A stretch of 64,000 nucleotides of DNA from Dermacentor variabilis (taxonomy: Eukaryota; Arthropoda; Arachnida; Ixodida; Ixodidae). Position 1 is the first letter of the stretch. Each line of letters opens with the position of its first letter. Below the pieces are notes generated by a model. That model searched no databases. It was not told where the DNA came from and saw only the letters and a program-made list of their open reading frames with translations. A program made the position numbers and the translations under genes. The stretch lies in NCBI RefSeq assembly GCF_050947875.1, contig NC_134568.1, forward strand, positions 264,286,815-264,350,814, written 5' to 3'. Below, one piece after another: positions 12,728-24,739 of this stretch.

Positions 12728-12957
12728 ATTGGCCAGATTATATTAATCTGGCCAATACACATTGTTTATAATGATGTGTGCCACCCGACCATAGAGAAGA
12801 CAAGGAGCGTGACGTCAGGTAGCAAGCCTCTTCCAGCTGACCACCACTGACTCCGCCACTCCTTGCCTTCTGGGTCCGCCTGCGCGTTGACCTTTGGGAA
12901 ATAGGCGTACCTTAGCTGCCTACTTCCAAACAATGCCTTAAGGCATTGTTTGGAAGT
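12728..12957. repeat. Two short palindromes downstream of gene A
   Basis: 12728-12756 has 13-bp arms (ATTGGCCAGATTA and its complement) around TAT. 12922-12957 is a perfect 36-bp palindrome centred on CCTTAAGG. Both would form strong cruciforms. No flanking element was identified. Confidence 0.9.
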
Positions 12958-12959
12958 CA

Positions 12960-13860
12960 ATGAATGGTGCGACAGAGGAGACTGGGCTGCAGTGTGCGGC
13001 TCATACAGACGGGTGTCAGAGTAAGGTACCTAGGTGATGCAGGAGTTTGGGTACTCTGCTGTTGCCCTGATGATGATGGGGTTATCTTCTCCGTTCGAAA
13101 TCCAACAAGGATACTCGCCCGGCGTGGGATGGGTCAAGTATTAAGTGGTTGAAAGTGGAATCAGAAATGTAAAAAATTCCAACAAAAGTTAAGAATAGGT
13201 AGGTTAGAATCAAAATAAAAATGGAGAGTGAATTTATAAAAATAAAACAAATCAAACTCAATACGCATGGTAGGCTGTTGTTGCTGTTAGCCGAAACAGT
13301 TACGACACATGCTCACATACTCACATACCCGAGAGTGAATGGGTTATTCACAATGAGTGTACTGCAAATAAACTTCTTCATCCGGTAAAAAAGTAAATTC
13401 TTCGTTTTAAGATTTCTCTGTCATCATTTTTTTGTAATGTCTCACTAAGAGCAACGCTCACCCATATTTTACTATTCCAAGTTTTAATTTGGTATGACAT
13501 TATTCCCTTCACAAAATTCCAGCAGAAGCCATCTCACAATGGCTGTCGACGTTAATGCGATTAGCATGCAAGCACTGTAACTCCGCGCCTTATTCAACCG
13601 GACAAACGAGTCCTGTGTGAGCCGTGTACTGCCAGCCGAGTCTCCTCTGTCGCGCTTCGATTGCGATGATGGTGATTTATTGGCATCCCCACTGAAACGG
13701 GGCGGCGCCAAATTGTCACACAGCCTGCTTGATTTAATTAGGTATGCTATTCATTTTTTTTATTCTAGCATTTTTGTATACATCTCCTTAATCTTTCTTT
13801 TTATTTCTAAAAACTGCTATATCTACCTTGCACGGCTACCTATGCATGTAGCGGATCCGA
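12960..13860. other. Unassigned intergenic sequence
   Basis: AT-rich in its middle, with several poly-A/T runs. No conserved frame or RNA gene seen. It ends where the minus-strand LINE becomes readable. Confidence 0.45.
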
Positions 13861-15512
13861 TCGAATCAATACCTTTCCTGCTTTTTTTCCACCAATAGTC
13901 TAGACGTCTCTTGCTTATCTGGACTTTAAATCCAAGTGCTTCAGGAAGATGCACGTTACCTACGGGTCTCACTGGGTGAATACCTTCGCATTCCATTAGG
14001 ATGTGCTCAGTGGTCTCCGGTTTTTTGCTGCAGCATAAGCACGCCTCGTCTTGTTGCGAATATTTGCTCCGGTATGTTTTTGTCCTTAGGCAACCAGCTC
14101 GATCCTCAAATAGCTAGGCACTGCCCTTCGTGTTATTGTACAGATTTTCCCTTCTAATTTCGTTCATCCAATTCTTTCAAATATCCATGGTCTCTTTTTT
14201 TTGTTTACATTCGTTTCATCCAATTCGCTGTCTCTGTTTCTCTCACTTTCTTTCTGATGACTCTTGGTTGCCTATTTACACTTTCAATTGTCCTGTACTT
14301 GATTGACAACATATTCTCTTCTTCCATTCTGCGTCCACGCTTTTCTGCTACAGGTATTTGTGCACTTTAGCCACCTGTTTATTTTGATCCATCTTCCTAA
14401 GTCTTTCTTCAAAAATAATTTTGCTCTGCGCTTCTGTGCACATGACTTCAAAGTGGCCCAACTCATGTCGCCCTCCACTGCCTCATTTGTGGTTTTACCA
14501 TGGGCTCCCAAAGTCAACCGGTCTACCGATCTTTGGTTAACTGCTAACCCCGACAAGATATCCGATTTTAAGCACAGAATACAATATGCGCATTTTAGTG
14601 CTGGCACCATTACTCCTTTCCAGATTCCACGAACCACCTGATATTTATTGTGACCCCAAAGTGCTATATGTTTCATTATTGTTGCATTCCAATTCCGTTT
14701 TATTTTCAGATTATCTTGGTAGGTGCTTGAGTAAGTCTTTCTTTCGTTTATGTATACGTCCATGTACTTATATTGCTTGAATATGGGTATGACTTGGCAT
14801 TGAATTCACACTACGTAATTACTCGCGTATTCATTAAAAATCATAATTCTCGATTTCTCTGTGCTAATCTTGAGGCCTAGATTTGTCGCTGCATTGACAC
14901 AGATATTCGCAATTGTCTGTAAGTATCTCAGTATGTCCGCTAGTAGCACTATGTCGACCGCACACATGACTCCATGGAGCTTCTGTTGCACCATTTGTCC
15001 ATTACGCATGTAGTTTAAATAAAACCCTAATTCGCTGTTTTCCAGTCGTCTTTCTATGCCTTTAGCATAAAGCCTGAACAACAGTGGAGACAGAGGACAT
15101 CCTTGCTTCAGTCCTTGGTGAATTCCCACCACTTCATTACATTTGCGGCCTTCCCATACCATATGCACTACCTCAGCAGCTTCACGAAATTGTCACATAT
15201 GCCTTCGTGCTTGAGAATATCGCGTAACAATTCCCCGTCTACGTTGCCACAGGCTCCTTTAATATCTAGAAGTGCTATCCATAAGCGTATATTCTGAGCT
15301 ACTGAAACCTTTATGCATTGAGTTAGTACAAGCGTATTATCCTCCAAGCACCTGCCTGATCTAAACATACTCTGTAGTACCTCCAGTACATCATTTTTCT
15401 CCACCGACTCCGACAGTTCCAAATTTACGGCTTGCATTGCCATTCTATACAGTGTGTTGTTTTTTTTTTTTAGCTGCACCAAATTTTTAAAGTTGGAAAA
15501 AATATAAATCAC
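13860..15512 (-). pseudogene. Decayed LINE reverse transcriptase and C-terminal region
   Basis: Minus-strand pieces are collinear with a LINE ORF2. 15512-15168 carries an RT segment (NTLVLTQCIKVSVAQN, then LWIALLDIKGACGNVD, the palm motif A region in degraded form). 15168-14806 carries GLKQGCPLSPLLFRLYAKG and a damaged catalytic box reading CAVDIVLLAD where YADDIVLLAD is expected. 14763-14284 carries the post-RT domain (ALWGHNKYQVVRGIWKGV, later LTLGAHGKTTNEAV). 14160-13870 carries a C-terminal region with a C-x2-C-like cluster, full of stops. Frame changes, stops and the lost first Asp of the FADD/YADD box mean it is inactive. Confidence 0.85.
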
Positions 15513-17036
15513 GGTGATGTTATGTTTACCATTCGAATGTACAGATTGGCGGCCCCTAGATACAGAGAAATTACCGCACTTACGTGCGTAATTAGCGAAG
15601 TTACGGTAATTACTTTTCTAATTATCAACAACAGATGGCTACAGCAAATGAGTACTTTGGGGCCCACCCTCGACACTACCTATCCCAACGATGAAAATTT
15701 GAACAGCGGATTTCATGCGGATTTTATTAGTTCCCCTTGGCAGGCTCCTTGAAACCGAAACTGGCTGGAAAAAGAGCGTCTGTGCCGTCGACGTCGCCGC
15801 CCCTCTGCCTTTCCTCACGTCTCCGAGGTCACCGCCGGTCCGGCCCGCGAGCAGCTTGCATTATCTCTTTCCTATCTGCGGCGTTGGCCTAGCGCTTCAA
15901 TGTCGGCAGTCCACCAAATTTACTTCGTCAGTTGTCGAGGCAAATGGGGATTGCCGGTGTTGCGCTACTGGTGGTGTAGTCAATTCCGTTTATTTCCTCC
16001 AATGATAAAACGATTTGAAGAATTATTATTCCGATAGCAATTATAGGGACGCTCCAGGTGCATTTCTGTCGTCGGCGTCGCCGCGACGTTCCGTATAAAG
16101 TCAAAGGGCTATAACATCGTCGCCACGTGCCGTATGCTGTACGTGCCAGTGAAAGCGTGGAAAACGATATCTATAGATATACGGCGTTTTACAACTTCCA
16201 GTGTATAACCAAAATTCGCAATGGGGCTTGGTGAGGGGCCTTTTAACAGAGAATTACAAGGACCAAATCGGTATAAAAGATTCCAAGTGTTCTGTCAGTG
16301 TATAAGATGGTAGCAAAAAAAAAATTTGCCTTTGCAACACAGCTTATTGCAAATATACAGGGTGCTTCAGCGAACACTTTCAAATTTAAAAAAGAAATTC
16401 CTGTGGCAGATAGCACAATTTTAGCTTGTAATGATTTAGTATGCATCTTATTTTTCAAAAAGAAATTAGAACTCTAGATCTTTCCGTTCAAGCTGGTTGA
16501 ACACTTTAGCCCCGGTGCGACATGGTAAGCGACACGAGCGACACCCGTACTGAGTATCTAATTATGTTGTGGATTTCCCCGGCTGTGAGAAGTCTAAGAA
16601 AACACAGGCACCATGAGAAACACCATGAGGTTACCTTTTCAATATTCTGCACTCACTTTCCCGAAGCGCAACTGAGCCTTTAAAGGCCTATCAATTGCAG
16701 CAAAACTTCTCATTCACACTCTTATAGCAGTCTACTTATACGCGCGACGATTATCAAATAACCCATTCTCGATTCGCTCTCGCCGGGGAAAGCTGTTGGC
16801 GTGGTCCTGGTCTTTTTTTTAGTTATGTGTATTGTGTTTTCGTCCATTAGACTGCGTATGTCACAGCGCGAATTTTGAGTGCTGAAGGTCCGTACATCAC
16901 GTGGTGTAAAAGCTGTCAACTAAAGGCGACGTCCGGCATTGCTGCGACTGAGCCACAGTACTGGGTTTTCGAACAAAACCTAAAAAAAATCTTAGAAGCA
17001 CCTGTTCGTAAAAACTTTTGGGAGTCAGGCTCATAA
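15513..17036. other. Intergenic sequence with one short repeat fragment
   Basis: The stretch 16045-16160 (CTGTCGTCGGCGTCGCCGCG, then CCGTATAAAGTC and CGTATGCTGTACGTG) matches sequences at 33390-33500 (same strand) and 27960-27820 (opposite strand), so it is part of a dispersed repeat. An end-like CAGGGTGCTTCAGCGAACAC lies at 16360. No gene is recognised in the rest. Confidence 0.55.
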
Positions 17037-17056
17037 AAGAAAGAAAGAACGAAAAA

Positions 17057-17087
<31 letters not shown>

Positions 17088-17090
17088 CGC

Positions 17091-17165
<75 letters not shown>
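17037..17165. repeat. (GAAA)n and (GACA)n compound microsatellite
   Basis: Purine-rich GAAA tract (about 17037-17088) runs directly into an uninterrupted GACA tract (17091-17165). Reading frames through it on the minus strand are pure Ser-Val-Cys-Leu artefact. Confidence 0.97.
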
Positions 17166-17349
17166 CTGATGTGTGAAGCTGTCAGTAAAATAGCACAGCA
17201 ATCACTGTGTGTAACTTTGGCAAGCATGCATACATTAGAGAGATTTGAAGATCACGATCGAGGCACTGGTAATTTTTGGCCGCTAGTCAATAGAAATAAC
17301 TTCTACTACGCTATCGGTAGCCTCTTATCCTCTTATCGAACACGTCGTC

Positions 17350-18900
17350 ATGAAAACCAATCAGTATTCATACTGAATTATTGAGCAATTAACTAAGCAA
17401 CTACACATTTCAGCTAATAAGACTATAGTAACTAGTGATCACTAGTTACTAACATACTCTGCTAAGTTGTCCCTCTTTTACACATTATATAGTCATGGAT
17501 ATCAAATGAAATGTCATAAAAAGAGTGATTCATCTATGCTTACTGGGAACTGGTATGATTAAGTCAAGAGTGATAACAAATAATTTATTTTACTGGTACA
17601 ATTGTAGCTTTCATTCTTGCAAGTCGCCGCTAATATCAATCAATAAGTCATTAAATGAATATTTTTTGGTTACCGCTGTTAACTACTTCCAGTCATTAGT
17701 GATCACTAGTGATAAGCTCAGTTCAGTGTTAATTCTCGCACTTTCATACAGCTCAGCGTCATAGATATTAAATGGTAAGTCATACAAACGATGATTCATT
17801 GATAATAACTAGGAGATGATAACGTTGACTCACTAGTGATCATAAATAGTTTTGTTTAGTACGACAATGGGAGCCCTCATTTGTGCACGTCATCATTGGT
17901 ATCAATCAAAAAGGGCTTACACGAGTATTTTTTGTTATCATTGCTAACTGATAACGCCCATTTATGAGTGATCCCTAGTGATACGCTCGGTTGGATGACT
18001 CGTTTTCTGTACAGTATGGCGTCATGGATATCAAATGAAAAGTCACATAAACAGTGACTGAATTATAACTAGGAGATGATAGTATTAAGTCACTAGCGAA
18101 CTCGAATCACTTTGCTTAGTGTCACAGTGGTAGCTTTCATTCGTTCTCGACGTCATTGGTGTCAATCATGCAGTCATTAAATTAGTATTTTCGGTTACCA
18201 TTTCTAACAGATGATGCCGAGTCATTGGTGATCACTGATGGTACATTCAGTCCGATGTTCTCATACTCTTAAATTGCTATACTGTATAAAATAAGAGAAC
18301 ATCGAAATTAGCGTACCACTAATGATCACTAATGACCGGGAGTAATCGGTCAGCAGCTGTAACCAAAAAAATACTCATTTAATGACTTTTGGATTGATAT
18401 CAATGACGGTATTGGTATATGAATAAAGGCTACCACTGTCATACTAAACAAAGTGATGCGTGATCACTAGTAATTGAGTCCTGCCACTCCTAGTTATAGT
18501 TCAATCGCTGTTCGAATGACTTTTCATTTGATATCTATGACGCAATGCTGTTAAAAGGTAGACTCGGCATTATCAGTTAGCAATGTTAACCAAAATGCTC
18601 ATTATTTTAAAGTACGATTGACCCCGATAACAACGTGCACGGATCTAAACAACTGTTGTACCAGTAAAATAAATGACCTATTATCACTATTGACTTAATC
18701 ATACCAGTTCCCAGCAGGCATCATTGTTGATTGACTGGTTTTATGATACTTCATTTGATACTTATGACATTACAGGTGTGTAAAACCGAGAGAACTAAGC
18801 ATAGCATGTCAGTAACTCGTGATCACTTCTGTAGTCCTATTGATTTACCTGTATTAGATAACTGTTCATTAATTAAGTGCTATTACTGATTGGTTTTCAT
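17350..18900. mobile_element. 1.55-kb foldback element with tandem repeats inside each arm
   Basis: The ends match as inverted repeats: ATGAAAACCAATCAGTA at about 17350 and its complement ending at 18900. The left arm holds about three head-to-tail units of roughly 265 bp starting near 17492, 17758 and 18021. Each opens with GTCAT(G/A)GATAT(C/T)AAATG and contains TAGTGATCACTAGTGAT. The right arm holds the same units inverted (for example near 18540 and 18768). The turn is near 18250-18305, where GATGTTCTCATACTCTTA pairs with TAAGAGAACATC. There is no coding capacity. Foldback or MULE-type non-autonomous element by structure. Confidence 0.8.
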
Positions 18901-20328
18901 AAGTAAAGCTAAAACGTAATGTTTATCTTTCTAAATACCAAATTAAACAATTTACCATGTGCCAAAACTTAAGGAAAAATATCGCGCGTGGCCTGGATTA
19001 ATCCTTGGATGGCATTCCTTAAAGCCATTTAGTCTGCTGTTTGTTGCAAAATCTGGCAGTGTCATCTTTCCTTGTACATCCGAGCACGAATGTGCATCAT
19101 AGCTGAACATTCGAGTCTATAGTTTTAACATTATCGACGAACCCTCTCCCTTCTATAAAACAACAGACGAATCTTTTGCTCTTGTAGTGCTGCTTCGCCG
19201 CATAGTAGCCGAACAATCACGCCCCAGGAAAAAAATTCAGCAAGCGGAATAAAACCAAACTGAACCTACAAGTAGAGCGAGACCTAGAGCATATGCCAGT
19301 AGAGTGCAATTAGCGGATGAGTTGTCGCTGCGCTGCAATAAGCATTTAAAAAATCACCCCATGCGTTTTGAATGGGTCCACAAGACGTTCCAGAAAAAAA
19401 AATCCAGCCGGTGAAATTAAACTAGACGCCACATATAGCGTGAGACAGTTGTCGTAATTAGGTGCCTAAAGTGCAATTTGCGGAAATTGAGGCGTTGTTC
19501 AGCAATCGATTTTTGAAAAATGCTTCCCATAGAGTTACGCCGACCGCAGCGCCCCAATGTCGGCAACGAGAGTCGTCGATGTCCCGGATTCCTGGACTTG
19601 GTATAACCCATCGCTTTTTGAGTAAGCTCGCGGTGATGTGATCGCGTTTATTTTTTTAGGTCTCGCTGATTGCACTCCCTACGTAAGTAGCAATACCGTG
19701 CCCCAACTCTTGTTCCCTATCTGTGCAAGACGTATTAAAAGACAAAAAGCAAAAAAAAGCACCACCTTCTAAGTGGTTTTTTTTTTCTTTGGCCTTTTCG
19801 CATGGCTGTTTTCTTTTGCATATGACACCAGGGTATTACTGGGACTTGTCATTCATTCGTTTTGTTTGCCGCATGCAGTCATTGTTAGCGATGTATGTTT
19901 CAGTAATTCCGAATATTTCGGAGCAGAACAATCACCGCTTCTAGAAATTACGGATGATTGTCAGCTATTAGTGTCACCAGTACCGTGTTTTAAAATGAGA
20001 TGCCGGCTTGATTCTTCGGTGACTCAGGCTTGACCACACATGAAACGTCATCTTACAGATATTCTATTCGCGTCATTAGTTATGATGCTGTACTGACGTA
20101 TAAGAAGTGCGACAAATTCAAGTCGCCATCGCATCAGCTGCAATGATACATGTTACAGACGTCATGCTTCCCCAGTTAGTTCCGCTACTCAAAGGAAAAA
20201 AAAAACGCACGAGAGAAGCCTATGGTGTGACAGGACATGCGGTCAACGTTACCACTGACCTTCGGCAGCTCATAATGCGTTAAGCGTATGCGTATCGCTC
20301 AAGCTTTCTAAAATTATTCCTAACATAA
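18901..20328. other. Intergenic sequence with a diverged 167-bp direct repeat
   Basis: Units starting near 19223 and 19389 share CCAG(G)AAAAAAAxTCxAGC, then a GCGxGAxxxAG..CATAT/TAATTAG segment and AGTGCAATTxGCGGA. They look like a dimer of an old satellite or mobile repeat. No gene is recognised. Confidence 0.5.
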
Positions 20329-20334
20329 TTTAAT
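20329..20334 (-). terminator. Probable ATTAAA polyadenylation signal of gene B
   Basis: On the minus strand an ATTAAA hexamer lies 64 bases after the gene B stop codon (20400-20398). It is the common variant of AATAAA. Confidence 0.45.
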
Positions 20335-20397
20335 CGCAGCAGGAGTGAAAGAGGAAGGCAGTGAGTGCAGTATGAGGAGGTGGTCAGATTCGTGGCT

Positions 20398-23300
20398 TTA
20401 ATGTGACCACAGCCTTCGGATGTAGATGCAAGCTGTTGCCAAGAAGAGCCAAGCTATAGGCTCAGTGACCGAGGAGCAGCACACTTGGAATCCCTCAATG
20501 TAGATACTCCTCTGACCATCCGTCTTCAGTTTGAAAGCAACGTCCGGGCATTCCCCGTTGGGCGCTATGGCTGATAGGCAATCAGCGTACTCGGTTACTA
20601 GCCTGTGGAACAAGAAACAAATTTTAAATTAATTAAATTCTGGTTTATTCACGTGCCGATACCACAATCTGATTATGAGGCACGCCATTGCGGTCGTCGA
20701 AACATTCGGACCTGCTGTTCGGTACGTTGTAAGTATGTTGGCTCTTTTCTGTGCAAGACAGACTCAGCTATATCATACTTATAGCCCTATACGTAGGACG
20801 TATGTTTATCTTTTGGTGTAGACCAAGCGCAATATCGACAGGCCCGTGTAAAAGGTCAATAGAAGAATTACCTGCAAACTCTTCGCCGATGCAGAGGCCG
20901 CATTTTCTTGTGAGGTGGTCCTCTGCTGCGGATCTTTTTGGCCAAGGTTATTTTTCTCTCACACAAATTTCTTGCATTTACAAGTTCCGTTTCGTTGCAT
21001 CCTTGTACGGGTGCTGCAGAAAGCAAATAAAAAACAGCAGCATAAATGTCTGTAATAAAAATATTGCCAGCGCTCGTTAAAAAAATTGCGGAGAATATTT
21101 CAAATCGTTGCAGGTCTTTCGTGCTAATGCTGTATTCGTTTACTAACCTGCTTGAGCCAAGCGTCGCAGTTTTCTGATGGCCTTTTCTAATCTACGGTTC
21201 CGCAAAGATGCAATGGGCTTCCTGTCTGAAAGCAAGAAGAAAACAAGGAAAACAATTGAAGTAACGCAGAACTGTGTAAGTTCTTGACAACTTGTAGGTC
21301 ATACCATCTTAGTCGTTAACATCACGCGCCTAATTTCTTGCCACTGTTGGCGAAAGCAACTTTACGGGCGAAAGTAGCCTTTCAAATATGTAGCACGGAA
21401 CGTCGTTTTGGCTTGTTCGTTAGGCAGACATAATCCTCAATCATCCTAACCGTTCTGTCGCGGATTTCGTTTACTATGCGCCAAGTTATGCAATGTACGA
21501 CAGCTTGTGCAATATTTTGTTTGTGCCAGATGCCATGAACGAATAATGCACCGCGAGTGTGTTGCGGTCGATCCCCTGCTAATCAGAAATCCTCCGGGAT
21601 TCGCGCCGAAGCAGGTGCGGAATTTGAAAAGATTCAGGGGATGAATTCCGAAGGCTTTCCGTCCGTGAGAGGTTTTTGCAAGGTCGCCTGCATTCGCTAA
21701 TATTGCGAAGTAAGCCGATTCCCTGGCACCTGCCGTTATGAACAATTCTGGCGGAAGAACTTTTCTTATGAATACGGACCCTAGGTATGTATTAGAAGAA
21801 AGGTCCTTGCATTCTGAATTCTGTTCCTTGTTCGTAAAATACGTTTGTCATTGGTCGGCCGTCTTCTCAACAATACATTCGCTATCGCGACTGGCCTAGC
21901 ACTTGTTCCAACGTGCCACTCTATAGCCTACAAACTGCTTAGTGAATACGGCCCTAAAGCGCGAATTCAGAAAGCTTCTCTTAGGAAGAGCTTTTCCTCA
22001 TTTCCTGGCTTATCGGGCGATTAGAGCTCACGACTACGATAGACGTGATAAAAAGACCATCGCCGTGGAGTCATCGAGTCGCTGTCTGCACCTACGCAAC
22101 TTTTGTCAATGCGGAGGTCCCGTATTCACAAAACGTCACTTAAGTAAGTGCCATCCGCCATTGACAATCACAGAGCCGGTCATCTCGTTATCATCCCAAT
22201 CGCTAGCGTGGATGACTGGCACCTGAAAGCGGGCCAATGATTAAAGGCTCTCACGAACGAAAAACTTCGGTAGTTCAGCCACAGAGCTCGTACTCACATA
22301 TATAGTTATTGTGCCAGAACTGTTCGTAAAAGTATATTACAGCTGAACATGGTGTCTGACATTTTATTAACGAAGACGGCCGGCGAATGGGAAACAGATT
22401 TTCGGCGACTTCCCAAAAAGCCTCTGGTTCAGGGCCTCCACGCAATAAAGATGGTGACAGTCGGTTCAATAACACAAAATTCAACTAGCAGAAACAGCGG
22501 TTCTAGGTTTTAAATAGGCTCTAAATATTAGGTTCAAAATAACTCTAGGCTCTAAATATTAAAGATGTCTGTGTGCCATGTTTGCTCATTTCGCCAAAAA
22601 AAGGGGTCGAAGATATTGTCTAATTTTCACCTGTAATCCATTCTACAAGATCCCCAGTGTGCTCGCCATGTGACGGAAAGTTCTCTTTCATTCTAATTGT
22701 TGTTGTTTTCTCATTTAATTTTTTGTGCAATCATTATAATATGAGGTATAATGTAAACGGGCACTCAAGACGACAGAGGAGACGAAGACACAGCGCCCGT
22801 TTGCGCTACACCTACCGCTATGCAGTACCAACTACAGCCTATCAAACTGTTCTTTTAATTTTTGTATTTCCTCCAGGTTATATCGAATACAGAAAGTTCC
22901 AATGAGCCAGTCACTTCAAATGTTGCAGTTGCTAATTCCATGTGTGGAATGTAAATAATGTAGCAACAGTTCATTTGGAGATGATGTTACTTGCCACCTT
23001 CTAGCATTGCTGCCCAGGGCATAAAAAAATCGCTGGACTCACTTTCTGGAGCTATTCACAATGAATTTTGCTATGCCGGGGATGTAAGGCGAGGTAATTT
23101 CGATGGGTGCCGCTGTAGCACGCTAGGAATGTTGCAGTTAAGTATTTGAAGACACTCTTATTCCTTTGCCTCAGTTTTTATGTGTTGTTCGGATTAACTG
23201 CACCTGCTCTCCTAACGAGTGCGTTAATAGTGACATCAAATTGCTGTTGGTCAACTATACTCGTTGCGCAAGTCAAGCCTGTCGTACTGCCTTGTTATGA

Positions 23301-24335
23301 AACGTGGCGTAAAAAGCCAGTGGGTCACCAGGCTCTACGGGTTTGCTCATTGTAGGACAACCCAACTAATACTGGTTTAGAAGGGCCCCTTAAAGTCAGC
23401 ACAGCAGTCATGGTGGGTACGTTCACTGATTGTAGCGGTTATCTTTCGGACGTATTGACTTGGTTTTGGCTGCCCTCCAAATAATGTCATACATTCGTGT
23501 TTATGTCGTACAGCCCGGCTTTCTTTGTTTTTGGACCTCGGGCACATGGCCATGCTAGTACTGGCACATCAACCTCAGGATGTTCCAACATGCCCGATAA
23601 GCGTGGGTACATTCTCGATGAAGAGCGATGAATGCGTGCTCTTCCTTGACGATGTCATCCAGAACGAGTCATAAAATTTAGTTTACTGCTTTTAAGTCAT
23701 CAATAAGAGCCCTTTATTTGGCAAGGCGTCATCTGCACTTCATAATTTCGTACGATGTGAATTTGATTTTATATTAATCTTTCCAGTCATTCGCGATTCC
23801 GACTCTGGAGCCACAAATATCTAGAAGGTGAGGGAAACACGCCACGATTTACAAATTAGCCGTGACATATGGGCCTGCTGCTGCGCTGATCACGCTTGCA
23901 ACAGCCTGGGAACTTTACAAATCGTACGCCAAACGGTTGTTTCTTTGCCTCGAACTTCACGATATATGGCAACCACAAAGTGTTTTTGATTTTCACATCA
24001 AGCACTTTTTTTGTCTCATTTGGTCCAAGAATGAAAGCGAAATGAGCAACAAATGGAACGGCCAGAGTCACTGCCTCAGTGAGCGACCTGTACCGTTGAT
24101 TCCCTCTCGCGCTCTTTTGCGGCTCACCCTGGAAGTATTCGTAGTACTCGTCCTGATCGTAGTAGTAGTACTCCTTCTCGCCCGTGTCCTCGAGGTAGTA
24201 CTCGTCATCGTCGCTGCCGGGATGTATCGGTGGCACCGTGGGAGCAGAGCCTTTATCAGCAACGACGCGCCAGACTCTCGAGCACGCCACACCTTGAAGC
24301 CAGGCTACAGGGAGCAAAGCGTAGAGCCATCTCAT
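20398..24335 (-). CDS. Gene B: secreted single-module member of the six-cysteine family (4 exons)
   Basis: Minus-strand exons: 24335-24128, 21225-21148, 21013-20872, 20602-20398. All introns are GT-AG and the frame closes exactly (633 nt, 210 aa). Exon 1 encodes a signal peptide (MRWLYALLPVAWLQGVACS) and an acidic tyrosine-rich stretch (DDDEYYLEDTGEKEYYYYDQ). Exon 2 is a 26-residue basic linker, phase 1 on both sides. Exon 3 has C-x11-C-x28-C; exon 4 has C-x9-C-x22-C-C and a hydrophobic end (AWLFLATACIYI) followed by RRLWSH. Intron phases are 1, 1 and 2, matching genes A and C; exon 1 ends YFQ-G|gtgagc, as gene C exon 2 ends YDQ-G|gtgagc. The longer open frame past 24128 is intron read-through. 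ATG at 24335 is chosen for the signal peptide it opens. Family name and function unknown; extracellular or surface-anchored by inference. Confidence 0.78.
21770..22445. repeat. Cluster of MITE fragments (GTATTCACAAA family) in intron 1 of gene B
   Basis: Several termini of one family occur here: GAATACGGACCCTAGGTATG at 21771, GTGAATACGGCCCTAAA at 21941, and CCCGTATTCACAAAACGTCA at 22118. Between them lie GGCCGGCGAATGGGAA-type internal blocks. The same ends are found at 25600, 33330 and 42015. Copies are non-coding and broken. Confidence 0.6.
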
Positions 24336-24465
24336 GGCGTACTGATGCTGGCTGCTGTCTTTACTGAGGAAGATAAAAGAACAGAAAAAAAATGACCAAC
24401 CCTTTTCTACAGGAAAATGGGGGTAAGCGAAGCTTTTCCTGCGTGCACCATGTCCTTAGTCACGG

Positions 24466-24739
24466 TTAAGTAATCCACAGGTAACGGTGCCGGATTGCTT
24501 CGGCCTCCCGCTCCCTCAGCTCGGCATCTTCTCGTTGCTGTCGGATTGCCTGGGCTCGGGCTGTTCTAACGGATGGATCGGCTAGCCGATGGCGAGCCCT
24601 TTCACGGGCGAGTTCTCGCCGCTGCTCGTCGAACGCTACCCGTTCCTCGGCTTGGCCGTCCCATCCGTTTTCCGAGACTGAAGTGAACGGAAGCGAAGCC
24701 GGTGCAGAGCGCGCGAGACCCTTTGCTGCCTTTTAGCTC
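24466..24739 (-). pseudogene. Arg/Glu-rich repeat ORF fragment
   Basis: An open minus-strand frame runs from a stop at about 24740 to TAA at 24468-24466. It contains DGQAEERVAFDEQRRELARE, then RARHRLADPSVRTARAQAIR and QQREDAELREREAEAIR, a roughly 15-residue charged repeat ending in R/RH-x-A/E. No ATG is seen in frame. It lies just upstream of gene B on the same strand but shows no splice link to it. Similar composition occurs at 2771-2965. Probably transposon-derived; a coiled-coil nuclear protein is the alternative. Confidence 0.45.

Noticed and set aside
21148..21225. Gene B linker exon as a broken module exon implying a pseudogene
   Set aside because: Two frames contain stops, but the frame set by the phase 1 donor of exon 1 is open, and a proper module exon follows at 21013-20872, so the gene is intact.
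23856..24127. The long minus-strand open frame of 159 codons as a single-exon gene B
   Set aside because: Only its first 208 bases (24335-24128) are coding in the model. A strong gtgagc donor in phase 1 and three matching downstream exons explain the protein better; the rest is intron read-through.
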